Assembly: GCF_020379485.1 (NCBI RefSeq)
Contig: NC_063452.1
Span: 29,766,770 to 29,830,769 of the forward strand
Source: Brassica napus
Lineage: Eukaryota; Streptophyta; Magnoliopsida; Brassicales; Brassicaceae
Reading direction: 5' to 3'
Length of the DNA stretch: 64,000 nucleotides
Each line of letters begins with the position of its first letter. Position 1 is the first letter of the stretch. Positions 1 to 10,065 of the stretch are shown here, in pieces. The position numbers and the translations under genes are program-made. Under the pieces are notes generated by a model, which saw only the letters and a program-made list of their open reading frames with translations, had not been told where the DNA came from and made no database searches.

Positions 1-215
1 ACAGCTGAAAATCGTGGCTATACAAAAAATAGCCACGCTTCTAGATTAAAAAAACCCAGTGATTATAGCCTCGTGGCTGGAAAAAAAACCGTGGCTATTC
101 GTGTGCCACTACATTTTTGTGGCTCAGATAGCGACGGTTTTGCCAAAGATTTATCATGGCTATGTATAACCACGGTTTAACACTACATGTCCGTGGCTAT
201 TCTAAAAAAATTAAT
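1..215. repeat. CACTA-like subterminal repeat cluster
   Basis: A 9-base motif CGTGGCTAT occurs at 13-21, 90-98 and 192-200. Its reverse complement ATAGCCACG is at 29-37, and variants are at 72-80 (CGTGGCTGG) and 155-163 (CATGGCTAT). CACTAC is also present at 107 and 181. Dense short repeats in both orientations near an end are typical of plant CACTA (En/Spm) elements. The terminus itself is not identified and the element runs off the window, so the class is a probable rather than a proven call. Confidence 0.45.
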
Positions 216-260
216 TAAAAAAAATAAAAATTAAATTATAGATAAAATTAATATTATATA

Positions 261-388
261 CTCTCCGGCGGTGTCTCCTCCGTCTTTCTCTCCGGCCGTG
301 TCTCCTCAGTCTTCTTCTCAAGCCGCGTCTCCTCCGTCTTCCTCTCCGGCGGTGTCTCCTCCGTCTTCCTCTCCGGCCATGTCTTCTA
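261..388 (+). repeat. 27-bp tandem repeat, nearly five units
   Basis: Units start at about 261, 288, 315, 342 and 369. Each reads roughly CTCTCCGGCGGTGTCTCCTC followed by CGTCTTC. The period is nine codons, and one frame reads as a Ser/Pro-rich peptide (SPAVSPPSSS-like) that ends at a stop near 396. It may be part of a gene fragment carried by the neighbouring CACTA-like element. No longer coding context supports a real gene. Confidence 0.75.
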
Positions 389-1863
389 TGTTCTAAATTG
401 TTCTACAAAACCAGAACCTCTGTCTTTGCTGCACCAGATCTGAAAGTTTTTTTACGACCTGCAATTTCAACAATGAAGCTCGTGTTAATGGCCATAAGGA
501 GAAATTCCAACAGAGGAGAGAGAGAGAGAGAGATGGTGGTGACGATAGTGAGAATCGAGTCCATAGACGGATCCCTCTCCGTTTACGATTCTCCTGTTCC
601 CTCTTCTTCGGTTTCTTTCACTCTCGTTTCCGAAGTTAGGGTTATCGATTTGGGAAGAGGTTTCTGAAAGTAAAGATGACAAACATTAAAGAAAACAAAA
701 GATTGATTTTGTTTTAGACTGTAAGAATGGTGTAGAGATGAAGAAGATTCGGCATGGAAGAAGGTGAAGAGAGAAGAGAAGAAACGTGGTTGGGCAGAGA
801 AAAGAGGAAAGTGGTATTGGACAGAGGAAGAAACACGTATGGATTAAATGTGACCATTAGATTAAAAGTTATCAAGGGCTCACATTGACAATCCATACAC
901 TTGTCTCTTATTGGATAGAAAATTAAAATTGATTATTAATTATGTTTATTTTTGTTCTAGTGTTTGTTAAATGTTAGTGTATAAGGATATATATTAGTTT
1001 GAAGTACCTAGAGATTAATTTGAGGTGTATGAAATTTTAATTTAAATTATATGTTTAATTTTATATGATATAAAGTTTGGAATATGAGACTTGAGGTTTA
1101 AGGTTAAAAGTGGACTGAAATAAACTATGGAGTTAATTTTTATGAAATTTAATAATAACTAGATTATAGGAATAAACTATTATAGGAATAAACTATAAAT
1201 TTAATAATAATTAAAAATATATACCATAAAACAATAATTTTTATGGTTATATGTATTATGATTTAGGGTATATTATTGTTTTATGGTATATATTTTTAAG
1301 ATATAATGTTTTAATTATAATAGGTTAGTATGAGGTATGTGGTTTAGAGTTTAAGGTTATGATTTAGAATTAAGTATATGGGTTGAGAGTCCAATTTTTA
1401 AAGATTAATTTTATAGTTTAATATTTAAGATTTGGAGTTTAAGTTTTGAAATATTAGAATTGGAATTTGTTTAATGACATGATTTAAAGAAGGGAATTTG
1501 CGGTGTATATTCAAGAAAACAAATTTAATTGGGTGGATGACCAGATAAAAGTGTTATTTTTAAAATACCGATATTATCCCTCCACAACCGGTCACATTTC
1601 GAGAGAACGTCTATGACACGAGCCTTTCTTTATTTCAAACCCGCAGAGGCATTAATGGGGAAAAGACGTGAGATGTAATATTTTAATAATTTCGAGGTAA
1701 TGCAAAGAACCAGTGAGTAGTTCTCATTATTTAGATTCGGTGAGGAAAAAATTTCATAATTACTTCATCTTTATTGCAGTTGCTGTTTCAACTTCCTCAT
1801 ATTCTCTTTCTACTCCAGAACGAAGTTTTCTTTTGATAAACCGATCTTGGTGACATACCAGTG
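389..1863. other. Non-coding stretch with GA tract; no gene seen
   Basis: A GA tract lies near 515-535. Open frames at 398-667 (+) and 714-896 (-) show no family resemblance and are not called. From about 900 the DNA is very AT-rich and rearranged in look. A perfect hairpin sits at 1211-1299. The stretch 1500-1863 leads into the DUF1985 pseudogene and probably holds its promoter. Confidence 0.5.
1211..1299. repeat. Perfect 28-bp inverted repeat (hairpin)
   Basis: The left arm 1211-1238 and right arm 1272-1299 are exact reverse complements over 28 bases, separated by 33 bases. The arms are AT-rich (the left begins TTAAAAATATATACC). The transcript could fold into a long perfect stem. It could be the core of a small foldback element; no target duplication was identified. 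Confidence 0.85.
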
Positions 1864-4800
1864 ATGGATTCAGCCGATTCCGACATGGAGTTGTCGGATA
1901 TGATGTTTGCCGACAGTGAAGAACCTGATGGGATCCAGTATTTACGCTTAACTCCTTTCGGTAAGATTGTCGAAATAGCTGAGAAACCAGCTTTTTCTGG
2001 GAGGTTTGTTAGATTTCTGCTTTCTAGACAGTTAAAAGTTGAAAAAATCCACGAGGCTTGGTTTCGATTTGCCGGGAAACCGATACGATTTTCTTTGCGA
2101 GAATTTTCTATTGTGACTGGTCTTCCATGTGGTGAAATTCCGGCGAAATCGAAGGTGAAGAAGAAGCGTACACTTAAAGATAAACCATATTGGGCGGAGA
2201 TGTTTGGTACAGTTGAAGATTTGAGCGTTTCCAGAGCTGTGAAGATGCTCCGTAAAAATTCTGTAACGGATAAAGATATGCGGCAGAAACTCGCTTGTCT
2301 CGCCATTCTGTCCTCTGTCTTGCTTTCGACAAACTTGAAGATGAAGATGCTTAAAGAATATGCAGAGCTATTGAGCTATTGGGGGATCTTGAAGATTTTT
2401 TTGCTTTTCCATGGGGCCGTTTGGCGTTCGACATGCTTATGATCAGTATAAAGAATAGAGATGAGGTTTCCCTATCACAAGATACGATCGCACTTAAAGG
2501 TTTCGCTCTAGCTCTTCAGCTTGTGATTGTTGAAGCTGTTCCCTCATTGACCGAGGTTGTTCAAGAAGCATGCTCATCCTCTGACTCTGACAGTGAGGAT
2601 GAAGAGATTGAGGGTATGATATATAAGCCGAAGAAGCAGACGTTGGATCCTGCCCATGCCCGTGAAGTAGACAAAAAGTGTGAGGTTCGTAACGGTGTTA
2701 AGCAGCATGTTGTTCATGTATTGAAATAGTAGGAAATTCTGTTTACAAAGTTGTGACTTCATTAAATTTGTTATCATCAGGTCCTTGTGAGGAGTATCAT
2801 TCCAGACGATCCCGCACGCCCCGTTGATGAGTCTGTGCTGAAATGGGCTGATGAAGTTTATGATGTTAAAGTAGAAAATCTGCTGAAGCTCATTTCTCTG
2901 AATCATGTGTTCAGAGGAGGAGCAACGAAATTAGATGTTCAGAGGATGCGCGAGAAACCAAAAGCACCGGGGAGAAAGAAGCGGGCTATACAGAAGGATA
3001 AATCGTCTACTGCGGTTGATGAATCAAGAATTATCGCTATTGTAAGTGGTCTATTGAAACCAGAGATAGAGAGGGTAGATGGTCATGTGGCATCGGCTCT
3101 TTCATCTGTTCGAGACGTTTCATCCGCTGCACTTTCCTACCAAGCCAGTGTTGTTTCTTCGGTGGAGGCAATGCTCAACGCTTTTAAAAAGGACATCCTG
3201 ACATCGGTTGGGAATGCGAATGGCAAAGGTTGTGTAGGAACAGAACCTACTACTCCCCCCCCGCTGACACCACATTCAAAGGAGTGACCTCTGCAAATCT
3301 CTCGGTAGGTGGTCCCGATGCTAATGATGCAATTATAGTAAATGTCTTGGACAATATTAGCCATTGCTCCACCCCTCCAGGGTCTGCGGATCGTTCTGCT
3401 GTAAGTCTCGTGGACTATTTGAAAGCCTAGACGATGTCTTCGCTATACTTTAGTGATTATAGACTATCTACTTGAAATTATTTACAGGTTATAATCTTAT
3501 GAGTATGTATGCAGCTTAGTAAAACCGTTAGGATGGCCTTTACTGGAACACTGTTTAACTAACTACATAGCAATCGTTTGGTGAATTTGCATTAATATTT
3601 GCCATTTTTGTGTGGTACTTGCGTATAATTAAGTTTGCATTCCTATTTTCCATATTTTTTTGTCCGTCAAAAGGTATACTAGACGGCCATGTTCGTGTTT
3701 GATTTCATGGTTGTACAATAATTTCATGTCAAGATTTAAGGTAGAGCATGTAACGTTTTGACGGCGTTCATTTAAAATATAAGTTTATGTTTGGTTCAGC
3801 TTTACGAAGGAAGATCCCGTTACGTGCGAGGGGAATTGACTTCTTGCCCACGTATGGACAATGAAAATCATGGGGTAACTGCCTTTTCGGCAAATAGTAA
3901 GACTAATGAGCAGATTGAACCCGCGGTAATTGAACTTTACAACCTATTATTTTACTGCCTACTAACATAACATATCATTTATTAAATGGACTTTTCCTCA
4001 TATTTTACCAAACAGGGGACTCCGTCTTTTTCTTTGGGTTTTACTCAGGATCAACCTCCTCCTGCGCCTGTGGTTGATGATGAGATGGGTGACAATGGCG
4101 ATGGAGATAGATGTGAGCCAGTTGTTGACACGAAGCCACGTCGCACAAGCAAGAGGCTAAGACTTGTGCCTCCGCCATTGATAACTGACTATCAGTGCGA
4201 GACAGCTATTCTCAACCGTGCACGGGAAAGCAAATTGGTGGGTTCCAACTATTATGAGCTGCCTGTTATTCGGGGGAAGTTTGCTAAACTGTCCAGCATA
4301 GTTAAGAAACCATGGTAATGTTGCATACAGCCGGCTGTTGATAATCAGTATATATGTTTGTGACTTTCATTCTCACTATTGGTTTAGATTCAGTTCTGAC
4401 ATCTGCTCCAACTTTTCATCAGTGTGATAAATGTTGCTGGATTGTCTGTGACTGCGAAGGACATTACTGATATTGCAGAAAGGACTCGACCTTTGTCGGC
4501 CAAGGTATGTTCATGTATGCATGAAGTTGTTTGCATTTTGATGTTTATATATAGTGTTAAAAGTTATAGCTTCAACTTCCATTTTTTAATGATAGTTCCA
4601 TAATGACTCCATTTTTTAATGTAATTTTTTACTATAGTTGGTAAATATAAGGACTCCTTAGATTTTGAATTAATCCTACAAGTTGGCCTACTTTTATCCT
4701 TCCTATGGTAATATGTAAACTATGATTATTTCATGTTTTTGATATTCTCATGCGGGTGGTGAGATCAACATGCTACTCCCATGTGGGTTGCAGTGGTAGC

Positions 4801-5332
4801 ACAAAACCTGAGTTCCTTGATAGTAGGTTTGTCTCGATGCTGTGTAGGAGCTACGAGAGGTTCAGAAAATCAAAGACGAAAGCGTCTTATGTGTTCCTTA
4901 AAGGTTTGGTTGATTGTGCTGTTAAGAGTTGCAGCTCTGGGAATGCCTCTACACGATTCTACCTCCCGCTACATGTTCAGAAAAAACACTGGATTGGGTT
5001 ATGTGTGGATTTTACCGATGCCAAGATTTATGTTTTTGATTGCAACCAAGCTGTGCGTAGTGATTCCGAGTTGACGCAGGATCTTCTACCTATATCGGAT
5101 ATGTTTCCGTATCTATTAAAGTTTAGTGGTCTTCTTGCGGTATCTGGAAATAAGCCGCTTTGTGCAGAAAGAATCAAAGGTGTTGCCCTAAACAACAACT
5201 CACCCGACGCTGCGCTCACAGCTGCATTGCTTATTCAGACTCATGCTTTGTTCGGAGTTGAAATATGCAGTTATTACTGATGAGGCACAGCGGGCAGCTG
5301 TGATGGTCTACGAGTTCCATGAGAAGCTTTAG
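1864..5332 (+). pseudogene. DUF1985 / ULP1 (C48) protease-like transposon gene, broken
   Basis: This is a multi-exon gene of the kind carried by Mutator-like elements in crucifers (KAONASHI-type MULEs). The first exon (from ATG 1864) has DUF1985 features: FRFAGKPIRFSLREFSIVTG, then FFAFPWGRLAFDMLM. A following exon (about 2781-3255) is lysine-rich. Exons near 3801-3926, 4015-4314 (TPSFSLGFTQ) and 4430-4504 follow, then a C-terminal ULP-like domain at about 4740-5332. That domain keeps the His (KKHWIGLCVD) and Asp (VFDCN) positions, but the Cys position reads PDAALTAALL. Reading frame is lost at G5 2381-2385, at C8 3255-3262 and near 5265; the tail in another frame ends at TAG 5330-5332. The product would be a cysteine peptidase relative, probably inactive. 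Exon limits are approximate; the family call is firm. Confidence 0.75.
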
Positions 5333-5499
5333 TCAAGTTGGTGCATTGTGTTGTATTTTTATCTCGTAGTTTCTACACTTTTGTTATTATTTCCGGTTTA
5401 TTCTATGTTTCCCTCTTGTCTTTTTCAGTGGCAAAACGTTCTAAGTTTTTACCCTTTATGGGAACCTCATGTAAAATAGTTTCACAAACGTTCGGTTGC

Positions 5500-5643
5500 A
5501 ATCCACTGTTTAGCTTAGAATTTCAGTATGTCCTTCACTACCCACTGCTCGTTTGAGATTTTGACGGTCAAAGGTCCGTAACGTCAACCTAAATTTTCAC
5601 AATCCACTGTTTAGATTAGAATTTCAGTATGTGCTTCACCCTT
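5500..5643. repeat. Short direct repeat downstream of the ULP-like gene
   Basis: About 45 bases around AATCCACTGTTTAG occur at 5500-5540 and again at 5600-5640 with few differences. The pair sits in the 3' flank of the DUF1985/ULP pseudogene and looks like a local tandem duplication. Confidence 0.65.
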
Positions 5644-5917
5644 TTGCCATACTATCTTTATATGGAGTTTTGGGGCTTCCTCGCATTCACAAACATATAC
5701 TATAATAAACATTCATAAAGATCATAACGTACTTCATATTACATATTTACCTTGCTATTTTACATTGCGCCCCAACAGCATTAAAAATATAAATATGACT
5801 GACATTACTATTACATTATTTTACACCCAACTGACATTAACATTATCTTACACATACAACTGACTTTAACTTCCAAAATATCACACGTGCCCTCTTATTT
5901 CATCCATTCCTTTTGCT
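5640..5917. repeat. Direct repeat, copy 1 (partner 8520-8870)
   Basis: The stretch from TTTGCCATACT to the tail of the minus-strand mudrA-like fragment is nearly the same as 8520-8870. Copy 2 has about 65 extra bases after CTGACATT. Both copies end in the same short C-terminal coding tail on the minus strand, so this is a duplicated gene 3' end plus flank, about 2.9 kb apart. Confidence 0.8.
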
Positions 5918-6798
5918 TCAGTCCTGGAGATCAGTTTGCTCTTCGACTTTACCAGTTGGAACGTCAGGACGTATTTCATTTCTTCTGACCGGGGTAAGCT
6001 GAACGGAAGTACTTCCCACGTCATAGTTCAGGGGAGGCATCAATTCAGTAGCAGTTGTCAGGCTTCCAATTTGGGCACTCAATCTTGGTTCTCTGACATT
6101 TTGTTGAATTTGCTGAGGGACAACGTCATCTCCAGTAGTATTAGCTGCGCCGATTTTAAGGTCCAGCCGGTTCCTGGCTCTCTCTATTTCGAAGGAAAAT
6201 CTATAAAGACTAACCAGCTCGGCCTCACTGAAAATCTCCTCTAGGACTTGATCACTACATAGTAGTTCTTGCCCACCCACCATCTCTGCAGTCAATGATT
6301 TAACCCGGTATATGATTTAACTCGGTTTATGTTAGTAGTGAAACCCTATATGGGTGAAGGCTATTACCGTTTATGTCAGACATGTGTTGCTCTTCCGTTT
6401 TTCCTTCTCCAAGAAAAGATCGATTGCCAATCTTAAACGGTGTTCTGCTGATGAACTCGTATTTGGCAACGTCTTCGGCTCCGAATATCACACAAAGTTG
6501 TGGCTCGGTATTCCATTCATGGACACTCATTACCATCTCAAGATCCGGCTTGGCAACAATATTGTGAGGTGGGCCAGTTTCACCTTCGGGTTCAACCATC
6601 CATTGTGGGAGTTGGAAAGTGATTAAAAGCGGTGTTGCGGTCGTTAGGTTAAACACTCCTCTTACCAGATCTGTAAGTTCATGCATTGTTGCATTGTCAC
6701 CGAGGATTATCTCCTCGGAAAAAACTGTTTCATCTCGATTGAACCTCCTTCTGGGATTTAGACCACTGGTCCTTGACTAAGCGAACTAGGCGCATCAT
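5918..6798 (-). pseudogene. mudrA-like (MULE) N-terminal fragment, frameshifted
   Basis: On the minus strand a start at 6798 reads MMRLVRLVKDQW. After a frame change near 6750 it continues with TMHELTDLVRGVFNL, an LPQWM...PPHNIV segment and LCVIFGAEDVAKYEF. This matches the PB1-like N-terminal part of MuDR-type transposases. A second frame (6295-5918) carries CSDQVLEEIFSEAELVSLYR and ends in EEQTDLQD. No zinc-finger, DDE or SWIM domains are present, so most of the transposase is gone. It converges on the DUF1985/ULP pseudogene just upstream, the same arrangement as in the better preserved element at 35.5-44.4 kb. Confidence 0.6.
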
Positions 6799-8519
6799 CT
6801 GCAAGGATTGCGAAAAGGATACACATTATTAGGTTACCCATGAGAATCTCTATTGTGGTGATGAATGAATCTAACACAAATGGAAATAACTAGGGTGGTG
6901 ACTACTGTTCCTAATCTAGTTAAAGGAAAGAAGGAAGAGGATGAAATCGAGTTTGCCTGGTTTTTGGACGGTAAATTCTGAAACTCTCCAAGCTAAATGA
7001 AACGTATTTTTGTTAAATCAGCCTTTTGTGGTTATTTAATCGACGACAGTGTTGCAATTTTGGAATGAATGTTCTTGGTTTTTATAGGAAAAAGTCAACA
7101 GGTTGCATCCACTCTTAATATATAATGCACTGCAAACCACAGAATTAAATCCATATCCGGTCATTTAATGCTCAGCAGCCTACCTATGCATAGGTTCTCA
7201 TGATGAAGTTACTGTTGATAAGACACCACATGCTGCCGTAATTTTTGTACGTTTGGAAAACCTTCAATCAGACTATTATCTCTAGAGCTGTGGTTCCTTT
7301 GAATTTTCATAAGGTAAGTGTTGTTTAGGGTTTAGTAACAAATATTATTCCAAAATGATATTAATAAATTATTTGGGTTACTGTTAAGTTGGGTTTTGTA
7401 GTCGTCTTGGAAAAGTTAGAGTATTTTGGCAATTGAAAATCATATGGTACCTTAGGTTTTAAAGTTGAAACTATTATAAAACCTTCCAATGAAAACAGTT
7501 CAGTGTCGGAGATACGGGCTAAGGTTTTAGTCGACGTGACTAGTGGTTAGTCCAAAAAATATTGGGAATTATGTTTCTTGTTTATACACGTGTTTTGGTT
7601 TATGTTTTAGTATTTTTCTGACTTTGGTAGCAATGAATAAAAGAAAATTTTGGCGGTGCTTTCTTAACTTTTTATTTTACGCTACTCTAATACAATTATG
7701 ATTTCTTTCCCCAAAATTATTTTACTTATATGTTTGCAAAAACCTAAATATGATATGCGAAAATAATATTGCTTGGTGAGGGGGTGGATCGACTACAAAA
7801 AAACCATTTCAGATCTTGGTAATGCAAAATGATATTGATGACAATGACCAAGTTAAGCAGAAAAAATCCATATATTATATGGATCGCTATTACTCTCTTG
7901 CAATACTTTCTTTAAATAATCATACTGAATACTTATCCCTCTATCTATTATTGTTGTATTGAAATGTTTGTTGTTTAGTGTATCATTGGTTTGAATAACC
8001 GGGTATTATGGTTTTTCCTTACTTTTAAATTATTTTTACAGGGGTGAAATTCGAATAAACCTTCAAAAAAATCATTCGAGTTGTAAGGGGACTCTTGTCG
8101 GGGTTTTAATCAGTGTGTTTAGGTTTGCGGACTATATAAATGATTCATTGTGTCTAATCATTTAAACAGGTAATAGCCATGTCGCCTGAGGAGATGCACG
8201 TACAATTAACTTGTTCCCATTACCTGTAATTTCAGAATGAAATAACGTTAAATAGCCCTCTATAGGGAATCCTATCTCTTATTATTATTTTTTTAAAATA
8301 TCCCTCTATAGGGAATACTATCTCTTATTATTTTTAAAAAACAGGGAAATGAGCGGAGAAACTATTATTGGTTGGATATGGGTGAACGGGAGGAAAAGTC
8401 CATTTGCTATCTTCGTTACGTAAATTATTTAGTTTGCATCATTTTTTTCCAACACCTGTAGCTTATTTTACGTGTCCGAGTTTCAAACATTCCGGGTATA
8501 CTTCCTATACTCCGATCAA
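6799..8519. other. Intergenic, no gene recognised
   Basis: AT-rich sequence without a supported gene. A roughly 48-bp tandem duplication around CCCTCTATAGGGAAT lies at 8254-8337. This may be the interior or flank of the decayed MULE. No matching terminal inverted repeats were found. Confidence 0.5.
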
Positions 8520-8870
8520 AATGTGCTTCTCCCTTTTGCCATACTGTCTTTATATGGAGTTTTTTGGCTTCCTCGCAATCAGAAACATATACTATATTAA
8601 ATATTCATAAAGACCATAACGTACTTCATATTACATATTAACCTTGCTATTTTACATTGCGCCCCAACAGCATTAGAAATATAAACAGGACTGACATTAC
8701 GATTACATTATTTTACACCCAACTGACATTAACATTATCTTACACATACACCTGATATTAATATTAACTTATGCAAACTCCCCGATATGAGACATCCAAA
8801 AAGCAGCTTCACTTCACTTTAACTTCCAAAATATCACACGTGCCCTCTTATTTCATTCATTCCTGTTGCT
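8520..8870. repeat. Direct repeat, copy 2 (partner 5640-5917)
   Basis: Second copy of the duplicated 3' flank. It includes GCCCCAACAGCATTA and ATCACACGTGCCCTCTTATT shared with copy 1. It runs straight into the second coding tail at 8871-9057. Confidence 0.8.
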
Positions 8871-9057
8871 TCAATCCTGGAGATCAGGTTTTCCACCGTC
8901 GTTCTCTTCAACTTTTATGGGAGTGAGTTCCGGTTCTACCTCATTATCTCCTATGGGCGTCTGAACAATGGAACCTCCTTCTACCTCACTGTTTCGTTGG
9001 CTTCCTGTTACACCCCTTTCTGCCTCGCTTTCAATGTGTCTTTCACCGCCCATTGCG
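8871..9057 (-). pseudogene. Second copy of mudrA-like gene C-terminal tail
   Basis: A minus-strand frame ends in VEENDGGKPDLQD, matching the EEQTDLQD end of the fragment at 5918. Upstream it is acidic and Ser/Gly-rich (ERHIESEAERGV). The copy is cut at about 9057, where retrotransposon gag begins on the other strand. It is therefore a 3' remnant only. Confidence 0.55.
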
Positions 9058-10065
9058 ATGTCGAAAATCAACAACCTGGATTTCGCTGCCCTAAATCTCT
9101 CTGGAGATAATTACCTTCAATGGGCGCTCGATGCTAAAATCATCCTGAAATCCAAGGGTCTCGGTGAATGTATCACCGAGAACAATAATGATAATGAGAA
9201 AGATCGTTACAGAGCCATCTTGATCATTCGTCATCATCTAGCTGAGAGTCTCAAGGATCAGTATCTAACCATTGAGAATCCACTAAATCTTTGGAACGAA
9301 TTGAAATCGAGATATGATCACCAGAGAATGGTGATCTTACCAAAAGCTCGGTTTGATTGGACAGATCTCAGAATCCAAGACTATAAGTCTGTGGACGAGT
9401 ATAACTCTGCACTGTTTAAGATTGTTTCTAAAATGAAACTGTGTGGTGAAAGTATTACGGAACACGATATGCTTGAGAAAACCTTTTCCACTTTCCATGC
9501 AAGCAATGTGCTGTTACAACAACAGTACTGTGAGAAAGGTTTTAAGACCTATGCTAATCTTATTTCTTGTCTCTTGCTCGCTGAGCAGAACAATGAATTA
9601 TTGATGAGAATCAGTCAGATGAGACCTCTTGGATCAGCTCCACTACCTGAAGCACACACGACAAAGGACAATAAAGAGTCCAACCACGTCCAAGGAAACG
9701 GCCAGTATGGCCGTAGTCGAGACAAGTCGAACGGACGTGGACGCGGTCGAAGATCTTTTGGCCGCGGGCGAGGAAATGGTCGAGACCATGGCTCATTTGG
9801 ACGAGGTCATGGTCGCGGCCATGGATCTTCATTTAAACCCCAACACTCGACCAAACCAGACGAATCCGTGTGCCATAGGTGTGGTATGAGCAATCATTGG
9901 GCTAAGACTTGTAGGACTCCCAAGCATCTTGTTGACCTCTATCAAGAGAGTCTGAAAGGGAAGAATCCTGAAGCCCATATGACTTACCAAGATGATGAAA
10001 ATGACTTCAATCGTGAGAAGGACGATCTTATGGATTATGAAACTTCAGATTGTCTAGAAGACTGA
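9058..10065 (+). CDS. Copia gag polyprotein, 335 aa, intact frame
   Basis: ATG 9058 begins MSKINNLDFAALNLSGDNYL, the usual start of UBN2-type (Retrotran_gag) Copia capsid proteins. The domain continues through YLQWALDAKIIL and LWNELKSRYDHQ to about residue 210. An RGRGR-rich basic linker (about 240-280) follows, then a CCHC zinc knuckle CHRCGMSNHWAKTC near residue 290 and an acidic tail. It would package element RNA. An in-frame ATG at 8968 would add 30 residues, but these are antisense to the MULE tail, so 9058 is preferred. This is the only undamaged part of the element apart from the RNase H end. Confidence 0.85.
   Translation: MSKINNLDFAALNLSGDNYLQWALDAKIILKSKGLGECITENNNDNEKDRYRAILIIRHHLAESLKDQYLTIENPLNLWNELKSRYDHQRMVILPKARFDWTDLRIQDYKSVDEYNSALFKIVSKMKLCGESITEHDMLEKTFSTFHASNVLLQQQYCEKGFKTYANLISCLLLAEQNNELLMRISQMRPLGSAPLPEAHTTKDNKESNHVQGNGQYGRSRDKSNGRGRGRRSFGRGRGNGRDHGSFGRGHGRGHGSSFKPQHSTKPDESVCHRCGMSNHWAKTCRTPKHLVDLYQESLKGKNPEAHMTYQDDENDFNREKDDLMDYETSDCLED

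Noticed and set aside
398..667. 89-residue open frame after the 27-bp repeat
   Set aside because: No recognisable family, low-complexity GA tract inside, and no splice partner or promoter evidence.
1797..2306. 169-residue minus-strand frame over the left DUF1985 exon
   Set aside because: Antisense shadow; the plus strand has clear family motifs.
1500..8520. Terminal inverted repeats for the left MULE-like locus
   Set aside because: GGGAATTTGCGGTGTATATT near 1493 looks like an end, but no matching inverted partner was found on the right side.
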